From contig NZ_NQJF01000010.1 of the NCBI RefSeq assembly GCF_002245495.1, positions 1 through 64,000 of the forward strand: 64,000 bases of DNA, read 5' to 3'. Shown one piece after another: positions 30,340 to 38,024 of the stretch. The notes under the pieces were generated by a model. It was given only the letters and a program-made list of their open reading frames with translations. It had not been told where the DNA came from and did no database searches. This DNA is from Oceanimonas baumannii. GTDB lineage: Bacteria; Pseudomonadota; Gammaproteobacteria; Enterobacterales; Aeromonadaceae. Each line of letters opens with the position of its first letter. Position 1 is the stretch's first letter. Made by a program: the position numbers and the translations under genes.

Positions 30340-30555
30340 ATGAGCGAAACATTCAGCCTGGAAGGCAACGACTTTATCCCTCTGTGTAACCTGCTGAAAG
30401 TGCTGGGCTGGTGCGACTCGGGTGCGATGGCCAAGACAGTCATCGATGACGGTGCCGTCACCGTCAACGGCCAGGTAGAGGTACGCAAACGTTGCAAAAT
30501 AGTGGCCGGGCAGGAAGTTCGCTTCAACGGTCAGACGGTGACCGTCAGCGAGTAA
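30340..30555 (+). CDS. ybcJ: S4-domain RNA-binding protein, YbcJ-like
   Basis: A 71-residue protein that is a single S4 RNA-binding domain: F-I-P-L-C-N-L-L-K-V-L-G-W-C-D-S-G-x-x-A-K, D-G-x-V-x-V-N-G, R-K-R-C-K-I-x-x-G. It matches the E. coli YbcJ family in length and motif order. The RNA target is unknown. It stands alone, with ~280 bases upstream and a weak hairpin downstream. Confidence 0.88.
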   Translation: MSETFSLEGNDFIPLCNLLKVLGWCDSGAMAKTVIDDGAVTVNGQVEVRKRCKIVAGQEVRFNGQTVTVSE

Positions 30556-30561
30556 CCACCC

Positions 30562-30585
30562 AAAGGGGCCGAACGGTCCCTTTTA
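30562..30585 (+). terminator. Probable terminator after ybcJ
   Basis: AAAGGGGCC, loop GAAC, GGTCCCTTT, then TTAC. The stem has one G-T wobble and the T-run is short, so strength is uncertain. It lies 6 bases after the ybcJ stop. Confidence 0.5.
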
Positions 30586-30675
30586 CATAAAGAAGAATGA
30601 CGACAGCACCTGGGGCGTAATAGCCAAACAGACTAAGAGGATGTTGTCGTGGACGAAGCCATATCCTGAAAACAG

Positions 30676-30703
30676 AAAAGCCCCGCATTACTGCGGGGCT
30701 TTT
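30676..30703 (-). terminator. Intrinsic terminator after tRNA-Pro
   Basis: AAAA-GCCCCGC, a 6-base loop, GCGGGGC-TTTT. The 7-bp all-G/C stem with T-run on both strands lies 10 bases beyond the tRNA 3' end and can stop transcription from either side. Confidence 0.9.
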
Positions 30704-30712
30704 CTGAGAAGC

Positions 30713-30789
<77 letters not shown>

Positions 30790-30845
30790 TTAACGGGGCG
30801 AGAATGTACCGAAACACTACCCGCCTTGCAAGCCCTTTTTTATCT

Positions 30846-31541
30846 TTAACCCGCTTTCGGGCCCAATAATCGCCTGCTCCAGTCATCCACCTGGCCGGCG
30901 GCAAGATAATCTGCCGCTTTTTTACGCCAGTTGGGGGATAATTGTTCAAGAGCGGCCAGCTCACGCAGCCCCTCGGCATCAAAGCCACGATTGAACACAA
31001 TATCGCCGGCTCGCTTTACCGACATGTCCGGGCAGGGCCGAATCACCAGTTCAAGGGAGGCGGAGGGGGTCACCCTGCCCTCTTCCAGCACCCGCAGCAG
31101 CCACCCGGTGCGGCCATTGGCTTGCATCAGTACGGAAAAAAAATCGTGGCCGAAACGGGCATTGAGCTTGTAGCAAGGCGAACGGGGCTGGCTGATCTGC
31201 ACCAGGGCCTCACCCAGCCGGAACACATCACCAATACAGGCAGTTTCCTCGGTGAGCCCAGTGCCGGACAGGTTTTCACCAAAGGCTCCCGGAATCAGGC
31301 AGGGACTGTATTCCCTCAGCCCCATGCCTTCAAACCACTGTTGCCATACCGGATAGTGCTCGGCCGGGTAATAGTGCAGTGCCCGCTCCGGGCCGCCATG
31401 AAAACGGGTGGAAACCTGCGCGTCCCCTTCCAGCCCGACATGGCTGCAAAACAGAGCTTGGCTAACGGGGCGCTTGTCGATGGCGCTGTCAATAACCGGT
31501 GTCAGCGGCTTCGCCTTTCCGGTGAGCAGAGTGACTTGCAT
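30846..31541 (-). CDS. yiiM: MOSC-domain protein, YiiM-like
   Basis: 231 residues. The MOSC domain (about 1-150) has the H-x-G-x-x-x-D-x-Q-V-x-x-R-F-H-G-G-P-E-R-A-L-H-Y-Y-P signature and a C-Y-K-L-N-A-R-F-G-H segment with the conserved Cys that binds the molybdenum cofactor in this family; the C-terminal 3-alpha domain (about 155-210) is as in YiiM. E. coli YiiM reduces N-hydroxylated compounds. The reaction here is inferred from family only. Stands alone on the minus strand. Confidence 0.88.
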   Translation of the reverse strand: MQVTLLTGKAKPLTPVIDSAIDKRPVSQALFCSHVGLEGDAQVSTRFHGGPERALHYYPAEHYPVWQQWFEGMGLREYSPCLIPGAFGENLSGTGLTEETACIGDVFRLGEALVQISQPRSPCYKLNARFGHDFFSVLMQANGRTGWLLRVLEEGRVTPSASLELVIRPCPDMSVKRAGDIVFNRGFDAEGLRELAALEQLSPNWRKKAADYLAAGQVDDWSRRLLGPKAG

Positions 31542-31698
31542 AAGAGCCCGAAACGGTTAAAAAAGATGCCATATAAAAACACCTTTTCCAGCCCCGGGCA
31601 AGCGCCCGACTTATGTCTGCAGAACCACGCCAGAGCTTGAAAAAGGTACGCACAGCGTTCAATAATTTTGATATATCCGGGCAAACGGAGCCGCCTTT

Positions 31699-32688
31699 AT
31701 GAACATTGCCTTTTTCAGCAACCGCCCCTACATGCAAGCGCACTTTAGTGAGGAAAATCGCCACCACGGCTTTAATATCACCTGGTTCGACGCAGCCCTG
31801 AATAGTAAAACAGCGGTGCTTGGCCATGGCTTCGACGCAGTGTGCGTGTTTGTCAACGATCACCTGGATGCAGAGGTTGTTCATAAGCTGGCTAAGGGCG
31901 GTGTCAGATATATTGCACTGCGCTGCGCTGGCTATAACAACGTGGATTGGCAGGCCGCCACCAAGGCCGGCATGGCAGTAGTAAGAGTACCGGCCTACTC
32001 CCCTGAAGCCGTGGCTGAACACTCGGTCGGTCTGATGCTGACCCTCAACCGCCATATTCACAAAGCATATCAGCGCACCCGGGATGCCAATTTTTCTCTT
32101 AACGGCATGGTGGGATTCAATATGCACGGAAAAACCGCCGGCATTATTGGTGCCGGGAAAATCGGACTGGCGACCCTGCGTATTCTCAAGGGGCTTGGCA
32201 TGCGCCTGCTGGTACACGATCCGGTTCAGGATGAAGAAGCACAGGCCATGGGTGCCAGTTATGTAGCCCTCGACCGTTTGTTTGCCGAATCAGACGTGAT
32301 CAGCCTGCATTGCCCGCTCACCTCTGACAACCACCACCTGCTTAATCGCCACAGCTTTGCCAGAATGAAAGACGGGGTCATGATCATCAATACCAGCCGG
32401 GGAGGCCTGCTTAACGCACGGGATGCCATCGATGCCATCAACAGTGGAAAAATTGGCCATCTGGGACTGGACGTGTACGAAGAAGAGGAACATTTATTTT
32501 TTGAAGACAAGTCCTGTCAGATCATACAAGACGAGACCTTCCACTTGCTCTCAGCCTATCCTAACGTCATTCTCACCGGGCACCAGGCCTTTCTGACGAA
32601 TGAAGCGCTATCCGCCATTGCCCGGGTAACCCTCGACAATTTGCAATGTCTCGCCGATAGTCTGCCCTGTAATAACAAGATTAACTAA
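31699..32688 (+). CDS. ldhA: D-lactate dehydrogenase, fermentative (NAD)
   Basis: Reduces pyruvate to D-lactate with NADH. 329 residues, D-isomer 2-hydroxyacid dehydrogenase family. Rossmann loop GAGKIG near 150; catalytic Arg near INTSRGG, Glu in V-Y-E-E-E and His in GHQAFLT are all visible in the usual order. Length and N-terminus (MNIAFFSNRPYM) fit E. coli LdhA. Its last ~25 bases were copied, with the next gene, in the 469-bp tandem duplication that follows. Confidence 0.96.
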   Translation: MNIAFFSNRPYMQAHFSEENRHHGFNITWFDAALNSKTAVLGHGFDAVCVFVNDHLDAEVVHKLAKGGVRYIALRCAGYNNVDWQAATKAGMAVVRVPAYSPEAVAEHSVGLMLTLNRHIHKAYQRTRDANFSLNGMVGFNMHGKTAGIIGAGKIGLATLRILKGLGMRLLVHDPVQDEEAQAMGASYVALDRLFAESDVISLHCPLTSDNHHLLNRHSFARMKDGVMIINTSRGGLLNARDAIDAINSGKIGHLGLDVYEEEEHLFFEDKSCQIIQDETFHLLSAYPNVILTGHQAFLTNEALSAIARVTLDNLQCLADSLPCNNKIN

Positions 32689-32697
32689 GGAGCATGT

Positions 32698-33108
32698 ATG
32701 AAACTCGCCTTTGCCGCCACCACTGCCCTGTTATTAACCGCCTGCAGCAGCGGACTGAAAGTGGTGGAATCAGATCTGCAGCACCATCACTGGAATCTGA
32801 CGGCCATTGATGGCGTGGCTGTAAATGCCGAACTTAAATCGGAGCTGGAAATTGGAGAGCACTTTTCCATCAATGGACGGGCCGGTTGTAACCGCTTCTT
32901 TGGCAGCGCTACCCTGACACAGGGCGTACTTAAGGCCGAGACCCTGGGCACCACACGCATGGCCTGTGCTCCGGAAGCCCAACAGGTAGAAAGCGCAGTG
33001 CTTGATACGCTGAATAACGGAGCAGTCATTAAGCAGGATGGCCAGTTGCTGGAGCTGAAAGGCGATACACATACACTCACCTATCAGCTGGCCGACTGGG
33101 TCCAGTAA
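32698..33108 (+). CDS. META-domain lipoprotein (HslJ-like), copy 1
   Basis: A 136-residue protein with a lipoprotein signal (lipobox LLTAC, Cys16) and one META/HslJ-type domain: W-N-L-T-A-I-D-G, I-N-G-x-x-G-C-N-R-F-F-G, M-A-C. HslJ is linked to novobiocin and heat stress responses in E. coli; the family's molecular role is not settled. AAGGAG lies before the start. It lies 9 bases after ldhA. It is a paralogue of the next gene (same tandem unit). Confidence 0.85.
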   Translation: MKLAFAATTALLLTACSSGLKVVESDLQHHHWNLTAIDGVAVNAELKSELEIGEHFSINGRAGCNRFFGSATLTQGVLKAETLGTTRMACAPEAQQVESAVLDTLNNGAVIKQDGQLLELKGDTHTLTYQLADWVQ

Positions 33109-33133
33109 TGACGAACAGTTTCTTGTTTGTCCG
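33108..33133 (+). pseudogene. Fossil of the trxC start between the two META genes
   Basis: ATGACGAACAG followed by TTTCTTGTTTG matches the first ~25 bases of trxC (33,577 on) with a single-base loss after ATGA. It is directly joined to a copy of the ldhA tail (from about 33,133). It marks the seam of the 469-bp duplication. It encodes nothing. Confidence 0.85.
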
Positions 33134-33166
33134 CCCAGTAATAACAAGATTAACCCAGGAGCATGT

Positions 33167-33577
33167 ATGAAACTCGCCTTTGCCACCACCACCGCCCTGC
33201 TATTAACCGCCTGCAGCGGTGGACTGAAAGTCGTTGAATCGGATCTGCAGCACCATCAATGGAAGCTGATCGCCATCGACGGCATCACCGTTAACAGTGA
33301 TATTCAATCAGAACTTGAAATCGGCGAGCACTTATCTATTAACGGCAGGGCCGGCTGTAACCGCTTCTTTGGCAGCGCCACCCTGACCCAGGGCAAACTG
33401 AAAGCAGAACCGCTGGCATCGACCCAGATGGCCTGTCTGCCGGACGTTCAGCAAGTAGAAACCGCCGTGCTCATGACCCTTACCGAAGGTGCCATTGTCA
33501 GCCATGACGACCAGCAACTGGAGCTGAAGGGCGAACAGTACACCCTTTCCTATGAACTGGCTGACAGGAGTCAGTAA
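33167..33577 (+). CDS. META-domain lipoprotein (HslJ-like), copy 2
   Basis: A 136-residue paralogue of the upstream gene with the same lipobox (LLTAC) and the same META motifs (W-K-L-I-A-I-D-G, I-N-G-R-A-G-C-N-R-F-F-G, M-A-C). Same length with no frame damage, so both copies are probably under selection. Its stop codon shares one base with the trxC start; the ribosome site of trxC (AGGAG) lies inside it. Confidence 0.85.
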   Translation: MKLAFATTTALLLTACSGGLKVVESDLQHHQWKLIAIDGITVNSDIQSELEIGEHLSINGRAGCNRFFGSATLTQGKLKAEPLASTQMACLPDVQQVETAVLMTLTEGAIVSHDDQQLELKGEQYTLSYELADRSQ

Positions 33578-34014
33578 TGAACGAACAGTTTCTTGTTTGC
33601 CCGGCCTGTCAGGCCCGTAACCGGGTTCCGGGAGAACGCCTGCAACAAGGGCCAAAATGCGGCAAGTGCAAGGCAGCACTCGTCCCGCCCACCACACTGG
33701 AGCTGGATGGCCCCAGGCTCGACCGGCTGCTCGCCAATGAAAGCCTGCCGCTGATCATTGACTTCTGGGCACCCTGGTGCGGGCCCTGCAAAATGATGGC
33801 ACCGGTCTTTGAGGCCGCCGCCAGCGAACACGCCGGCCGGCTGCGCCTGGCCAAGCTCAACACCGAGCTCCACTCACAGGCCGCAGCCCGCTTTGGCATT
33901 CGCTCCATCCCCACCCTGATCGCTTTTCAGGATGGAAAGGAAATCGCCCGCCAGTCCGGTGCCCTGTCCGCCGGGCAACTGGCGCAGTGGCTGCAGCGGC
34001 AACTCACTCACTGA
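33577..34014 (+). CDS. trxC: Thioredoxin 2 (TrxC)
   Basis: A 145-residue thioredoxin with the N-terminal zinc finger typical of TrxC (C-P-A-C near residue 8 and C-G-K-C near 28) and the active site W-C-G-P-C near residue 68. cis-Pro lies in I-R-S-I-P-T-L. Reduces protein disulfides in the cytoplasm; in E. coli it is OxyR-controlled. Translationally linked to META copy 2. Confidence 0.95.
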   Translation: MNEQFLVCPACQARNRVPGERLQQGPKCGKCKAALVPPTTLELDGPRLDRLLANESLPLIIDFWAPWCGPCKMMAPVFEAAASEHAGRLRLAKLNTELHSQAAARFGIRSIPTLIAFQDGKEIARQSGALSAGQLAQWLQRQLTH

Positions 34015-34029
34015 AAGCCGGCGGCGGTG

Positions 34030-34920
34030 TCAGCCATTGGCTCGTCCCGCCGCCTCCTCGAGCAAAAACTCACGCAATCGCATCGCCGCCTCCCCTTCTT
34101 TCAGGGCATGAGGGTACACCAGCCAGTACCCTTTTTGGGAAGGCAGAGCCGTATCAAAAGGACACACCAGCCGCCCGGCAGCCAGCTCGTCTGCCAGTAC
34201 CTCCACCCGTCCCAGAGCCACTCCCTGCCCTGCCGCCGTAGCCAGCAGCAAACTGCCAGCATCATCGATGATAGGGCCCTTCTCCGCATTGGTCAGGTTC
34301 AGTCCGTGCAGGGCCAGCCAGCGTTGCCAGTCATCACGGCTGTCCTCGTGCAGCAGCACGAATTCTTCCAGTTCCGTCGGATCGGTCAGCCGCCGGCCGG
34401 CCAGCAAGGCCGGGGAGCAGACCGGCTTCAAATCACCCGATAATAACGGCTCCGCCGCCAAGCCCGGCCATTCGCCCTCTCCCCAGCGAATAGCCATGTC
34501 CGCCTCACCGCCCAACAGATCCACCACCGCCAGTGAGTGATGAAGTTTCAGCTCGATATCGGCATGTTTATGCCAGAAACGCCCCAGCCGGGTGACCAGC
34601 CATTTGGTAGACAAGGCCGGGGTCAGCGACAGAGTCAACTGACACGGCTGCGCCGTTCTGTAGTCATTCAGAGTACGGGCAAGGGCCGTCAATTGCGGCT
34701 CCAGCTCCCGGGACAGTCGCTTTCCCTGCTCGGTCAGGCAAATCCCCCTTTTCAGGCGCCGAAAAAGGGGCGCATCGAGCCAGGCCTCCAGCTGCTTGAT
34801 TTGATGCGTCACGGCCGGCGGCGTAATACAGAGTTCATCGGCCGCCCTGCGAAAACTGCCATGCCGGGCACACGCCTCAAAGACCTGCAGGCATGTCATG
34901 GGAGGTAAACGGTATTTCAT
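34030..34920 (-). CDS. LysR-family regulator, GcvA-like
   Basis: 296 residues. The N-terminus R-L-P-P-M-T-C-L-Q-V-F-E-A-C-A-R-H-G-S-F-R-R-A-A-D-E-L and T-P-P-A-V-T-H-Q-I-K-Q-L-E are those of the GcvA/AmpR branch; effector domain about 95-290. The start was set at ATG 34920, since upstream residues do not fit the family. It diverges from the P-protein-like operon (35,044 on) with a 123-bp gap that holds a palindrome, so it very likely controls that operon. The effector is unknown. Confidence 0.9.
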   Translation of the reverse strand: MKYRLPPMTCLQVFEACARHGSFRRAADELCITPPAVTHQIKQLEAWLDAPLFRRLKRGICLTEQGKRLSRELEPQLTALARTLNDYRTAQPCQLTLSLTPALSTKWLVTRLGRFWHKHADIELKLHHSLAVVDLLGGEADMAIRWGEGEWPGLAAEPLLSGDLKPVCSPALLAGRRLTDPTELEEFVLLHEDSRDDWQRWLALHGLNLTNAEKGPIIDDAGSLLLATAAGQGVALGRVEVLADELAAGRLVCPFDTALPSQKGYWLVYPHALKEGEAAMRLREFLLEEAAGRANG

Positions 34921-34947
34921 GGGTATGGTTAAATCCTGTTTAATCAA

Positions 34948-34964
34948 TGACTCAATATTAGTCA
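34948..34964. promoter_or_regulatory. Palindrome in the LysR / P-protein-like intergenic region
   Basis: TGACT-CAATATT-AGTCA: 5-bp perfect arms around a 7-base centre, inside the 123-bp gap between divergent genes. Shape and position suit a LysR-type recognition site, 28 bases from the regulator start and 80 bases from the operon start. Confidence 0.5.
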
Positions 34965-35043
34965 ATTGAGGCCAGTCTGACACCGCTCTAGGATTAACCG
35001 AAAGTTAACAACCCATCAATAAAGTGGCCAAGGAGAGAGTGTG

Positions 35044-36438
35044 ATGACCAGCAACACAGGGCAGATATATCCCTACATTCCCAATACCGCACCCGGCATA
35101 CGCGAACAGATGCTCGCCGCCATCGGGGTCGAATCGATAGAAGATCTGTTGGCCGGTATACCCGCCGAGCTGAGGTTGAACAGACCGTTAAATTTCCCTG
35201 AACCCTTTACTTCCGAATATGCGCTGAAGCGTCATGTTGACCGGCTGCTCGGCACCAACACCGGTTGCCATGAGGTGATCAGCTTCCTCGGTGGCGGCTG
35301 TTATCAGCATCATGTGCCGGCGGTGTGCGACGAAATTAATGGCCGATCGGAATTCCTGACCGCCTATGCCGGCGAACCCTATGATGACCATGGCCGCTTT
35401 CAGGCAATGTTCGAGTACTGCTCCATGATGGGCGAACTGCTCAATATGGAGGTAGTCAGCGTTCCCTGCTACGACGGCTTTCAGGCCTGCGCCTCCGCCC
35501 TGAGCATGGCCAGCCGGCATACCGGGCGGCGCAAGGTGCTGCTCCCCGCCAATATCAACCCGGACAAACTGGCCATGATACGCACCTATTGCCGGTCCAG
35601 CCTCGACCTGGTCATGGTGCCCATGGACAGGCACACCGGCCTGTTCGATATGGAACAGCTTAACCGTCAGCTGGATGATGACTGCGCCGCGCTCTATTTC
35701 GAGGTCCCCGCCTTTCTGGGCCAGGTAGAGGACGGTCAGCAGCTTACCCGTATGGCGCATGATGCCGGCGCTCTGGCCGTAGTTGCGGTGGATCCGTCCT
35801 CGCTCGGGGTGGTGGCACCACCGGCGGATTACGGTGCTGACCTGGTATGTGGTGATATTCAGTCCCTCGGCATTCATATGCAGTATGGCGGCGGCCACGG
35901 TGGATTCATTGCCAGTCACGATACCCCGGAACTGGTCATGCAGTACCCTTCCCGGCTGTTTGGCATCGCACCCACCAAAGAGCCCGGCGAATATGGCTTT
36001 GGCGATGTCGCGTTCGACCGCACTTCATTCAGCAAGCGGGAAAACGGTAACGAGTTTGTCGGTACCGCTTCCGCCCTCTGGGGCATTACCGCCGGTGTCT
36101 ACCTCGCCACCATGGGTCCCAACGGCATGAGCGAGCTCGGCCAGGGCATTATGGAGCGGCTTGCCTATGCCATGGCCCGTCTGAGTGAGTTGCCCGGCGT
36201 CACCTTGCCCTTCTCCGGCCAGGCGCACTTTAAGGAATGCGTGGTCAATTTTGATGCCACCGGCAAGTCAGTAGCCGACATCAGTCAGGCCCTGAGAGAG
36301 CGCGGTATTTTTGCCGGCCATGATCTGTCCTGCGACTTTCCGGCACTGGGGCAAAGCGCCCTGTTCTGCATCACCGAAGTACACACCCAGCACGATATCG
36401 ACACCCTCTGTTATGCTCTGAAGGAGATCATTGAGTAA
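35044..36438 (+). CDS. Glycine decarboxylase P-protein subunit 1-like (GcvPA homologue), divergent
   Basis: 464 residues, PLP-fold family of GcvPA. The framework is clear (F-L-G-G-G-C-Y-Q-H-H-V-P-A-V near 80, F-E-Y-C-S-M-M, R-H-T-G-R-R-K-V-L), but the stretch that reads T-P-Y-Q-x-E-I-S-Q-G in true GcvPA is A-G-E-P-Y-D-D-H-G-R-F here. That is a change in the substrate region. Gammaproteobacteria normally have one fused GcvP with gcvT and gcvH; here the pair is split and no H or T gene is near. ATG chosen with AAGGAG 8 bases upstream; a GTG one codon earlier is an alternative. Overlaps the next gene by 1 base. Confidence 0.8.
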   Translation: MTSNTGQIYPYIPNTAPGIREQMLAAIGVESIEDLLAGIPAELRLNRPLNFPEPFTSEYALKRHVDRLLGTNTGCHEVISFLGGGCYQHHVPAVCDEINGRSEFLTAYAGEPYDDHGRFQAMFEYCSMMGELLNMEVVSVPCYDGFQACASALSMASRHTGRRKVLLPANINPDKLAMIRTYCRSSLDLVMVPMDRHTGLFDMEQLNRQLDDDCAALYFEVPAFLGQVEDGQQLTRMAHDAGALAVVAVDPSSLGVVAPPADYGADLVCGDIQSLGIHMQYGGGHGGFIASHDTPELVMQYPSRLFGIAPTKEPGEYGFGDVAFDRTSFSKRENGNEFVGTASALWGITAGVYLATMGPNGMSELGQGIMERLAYAMARLSELPGVTLPFSGQAHFKECVVNFDATGKSVADISQALRERGIFAGHDLSCDFPALGQSALFCITEVHTQHDIDTLCYALKEIIE

Positions 36439-38024
36439 TGGAAAACATCACCCAGCACCGATTCGAAAACGGACGCCCGCGCCCTCGTCGTTATCATCAG
36501 GCCCGGTGGGACGAGCCCATTATTTTTGAACTGAGCACGCCGGGGGAACGGGGCATACTGGTCCCTCCCGCCGAAGAAGACATCAAAGGCGCAGCAGGCG
36601 ACGTGCTCGCTCGGCTGCCGGCCGGCATGCGCCGGCGTCAGGCACCGGCACTGCCTGAACTGTCCCAGAACCGGGTTTTACGTCATTACCTGCGACTGTC
36701 CCAGCAGAACCTGGGCGCCGATCTGAATATCGATATCGGCCAGGGCACCTGCACCATGAAGTACAACCCCAAGGTCAACGAGCAGCTGGGGCGGCAACCC
36801 AAAATGACCGAACTTCACCCTCGGCAGCACGAAAGCACCGTTACCGGCATTCTTGACATCATGACCCGTATGGAAGCCATTCTGAAGGATGTATCGGGCA
36901 TGGACAGGGTATCGTTCCAGCCTAGAGGCGGCTCTTCTGCCATCTACGCCAATGCGGCCATCATCAGGGCCTACCATGAGTCCCGGGGCGAAGCCGGACA
37001 ACGTGATGAAATCATTACCACCATGTTCAGCCATCCTTCCGACGCGGCCTGTGCCAAGCTCTGTGGCTTCAAGGTGATCACCCTGTACCCGGGAGAACAA
37101 GGCTATCCCAGTATGGATGCGCTGGCCGCCGTGCTGTCGGAACGCACCGCCGGAATGATGATCACCAACCCCGAAGACACCGGCATTTTCAATCCCGATA
37201 TCGCCAGGATGGTCGACATGGTGCATCAGGTCGGCGGGCTGTGTGCCTACGACCAGGCCAATGCCAATGGCCTGCTCGGTATTACCCGGGCCCGGGATGC
37301 CGGCTTTGACCTTTGCCATTTCAATCTGCACAAGACCTTTGCCACGCCTCATGCCTGTGGTGGTCCGGCGGTAGGCGCCATGGGTGTGACCGAGGCGCTG
37401 GCCCCCTTCCTGCCTTACCCTGTGGTGGAAGCCTCTGCTGACGGCCCCCGGCTGGCCGAGGCCGGGGCGCTCAGCATCGGCAAGGTGGGAGCCTGGACGG
37501 GTTGTGCTTCCATTGTCATGCGCGCCTATGCCTGGGTGATGAACCTGGGGGCAGACGGCCTGAAGGCCGTCTCCGAGATGGCCGTACTCAATAACAACTA
37601 TCTGATGAAGCGGCTGCTCGAGCTGCCGGGCATAGAAGTGCCCTATACCGGCAATGGTCCGCGCATTGAGCAGGTGCGTTACAGCTGGCAAAAACTGTAT
37701 GAGGAAACCGGGATCACCACCGAGCAACTGGGCCTGCGCCTGGCCGACTTTGGTCAGCACTACTGGACCAGCCATCATCCCTATGTTGTCCCTCAACCGG
37801 CCACACTGGAGCCTACTGAAGCCTACTCCATGAAAGACATCGACGAATATGTCGATACCCTGGCGCATGTGGTGGATGAGGCCTACCGGCAGCCGGAGCT
37901 GGTCGCTTCGGCTCCCCATAACTGCCCCATTCACCAGATCAATGATGAATGCCTTGACGACCCTGAACGCTGGGCCGTTACCTGGCGAGGCTACCAGCGC
38001 AAGCTGGCCGGGCGGCAGGCATGA
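36438..38024 (+). CDS. Glycine decarboxylase P-protein subunit 2-like (GcvPB homologue), divergent
   Basis: 528 residues; carries the PLP lysine, Lys299, in F-N-L-H-K-T-F. Neighbouring signatures differ from true glycine decarboxylase: P-H-A-C-G-G-P-A in place of P-H-G-G-G-G-P-G; F-S-H-P-S-D-A-A where P-protein has A-H-G-T-N-P-A-S-A; Q-P-R-G-G-S-S-A-I-Y where it has A-G-A-x-G-E. The fold and lysine are kept, so a PLP decarboxylase or transferase acting on another amino acid is more likely than glycine cleavage. It overlaps both neighbours (1 and 4 bases). Confidence 0.8.
   Translation: MENITQHRFENGRPRPRRYHQARWDEPIIFELSTPGERGILVPPAEEDIKGAAGDVLARLPAGMRRRQAPALPELSQNRVLRHYLRLSQQNLGADLNIDIGQGTCTMKYNPKVNEQLGRQPKMTELHPRQHESTVTGILDIMTRMEAILKDVSGMDRVSFQPRGGSSAIYANAAIIRAYHESRGEAGQRDEIITTMFSHPSDAACAKLCGFKVITLYPGEQGYPSMDALAAVLSERTAGMMITNPEDTGIFNPDIARMVDMVHQVGGLCAYDQANANGLLGITRARDAGFDLCHFNLHKTFATPHACGGPAVGAMGVTEALAPFLPYPVVEASADGPRLAEAGALSIGKVGAWTGCASIVMRAYAWVMNLGADGLKAVSEMAVLNNNYLMKRLLELPGIEVPYTGNGPRIEQVRYSWQKLYEETGITTEQLGLRLADFGQHYWTSHHPYVVPQPATLEPTEAYSMKDIDEYVDTLAHVVDEAYRQPELVASAPHNCPIHQINDECLDDPERWAVTWRGYQRKLAGRQA

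Larger units (their letters stand above)
32664..33602 (+). repeat. 469-bp tandem duplication spanning the META lipoprotein gene
   Basis: Copy 1 runs from the ldhA tail through the first META gene; copy 2 from the repeated ldhA tail (about 33,133) through the second META gene. The offset is exactly 469 bases at three landmarks: the GTAATAACAAGATTAAC tail (32,669 and 33,138), the META start codons (32,698 and 33,167) and the trxC start versus its fossil (33,577 and 33,108). The copies have since diverged by many point changes, so the event is not recent. Confidence 0.92.

Noticed and set aside
36678-37934. 418-residue open frame antisense to the P-protein subunit 2-like gene
   Set aside because: Mirror frame of a well-supported PLP enzyme; composition is Gly/His/Gln-rich and uninformative.
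35044-38024. Calling the pair ordinary glycine decarboxylase (gcvPA, gcvPB)
   Set aside because: The family framework fits, but the glycine-site motifs are altered and gcvH/gcvT are absent nearby, so the plain gene names would mislead.
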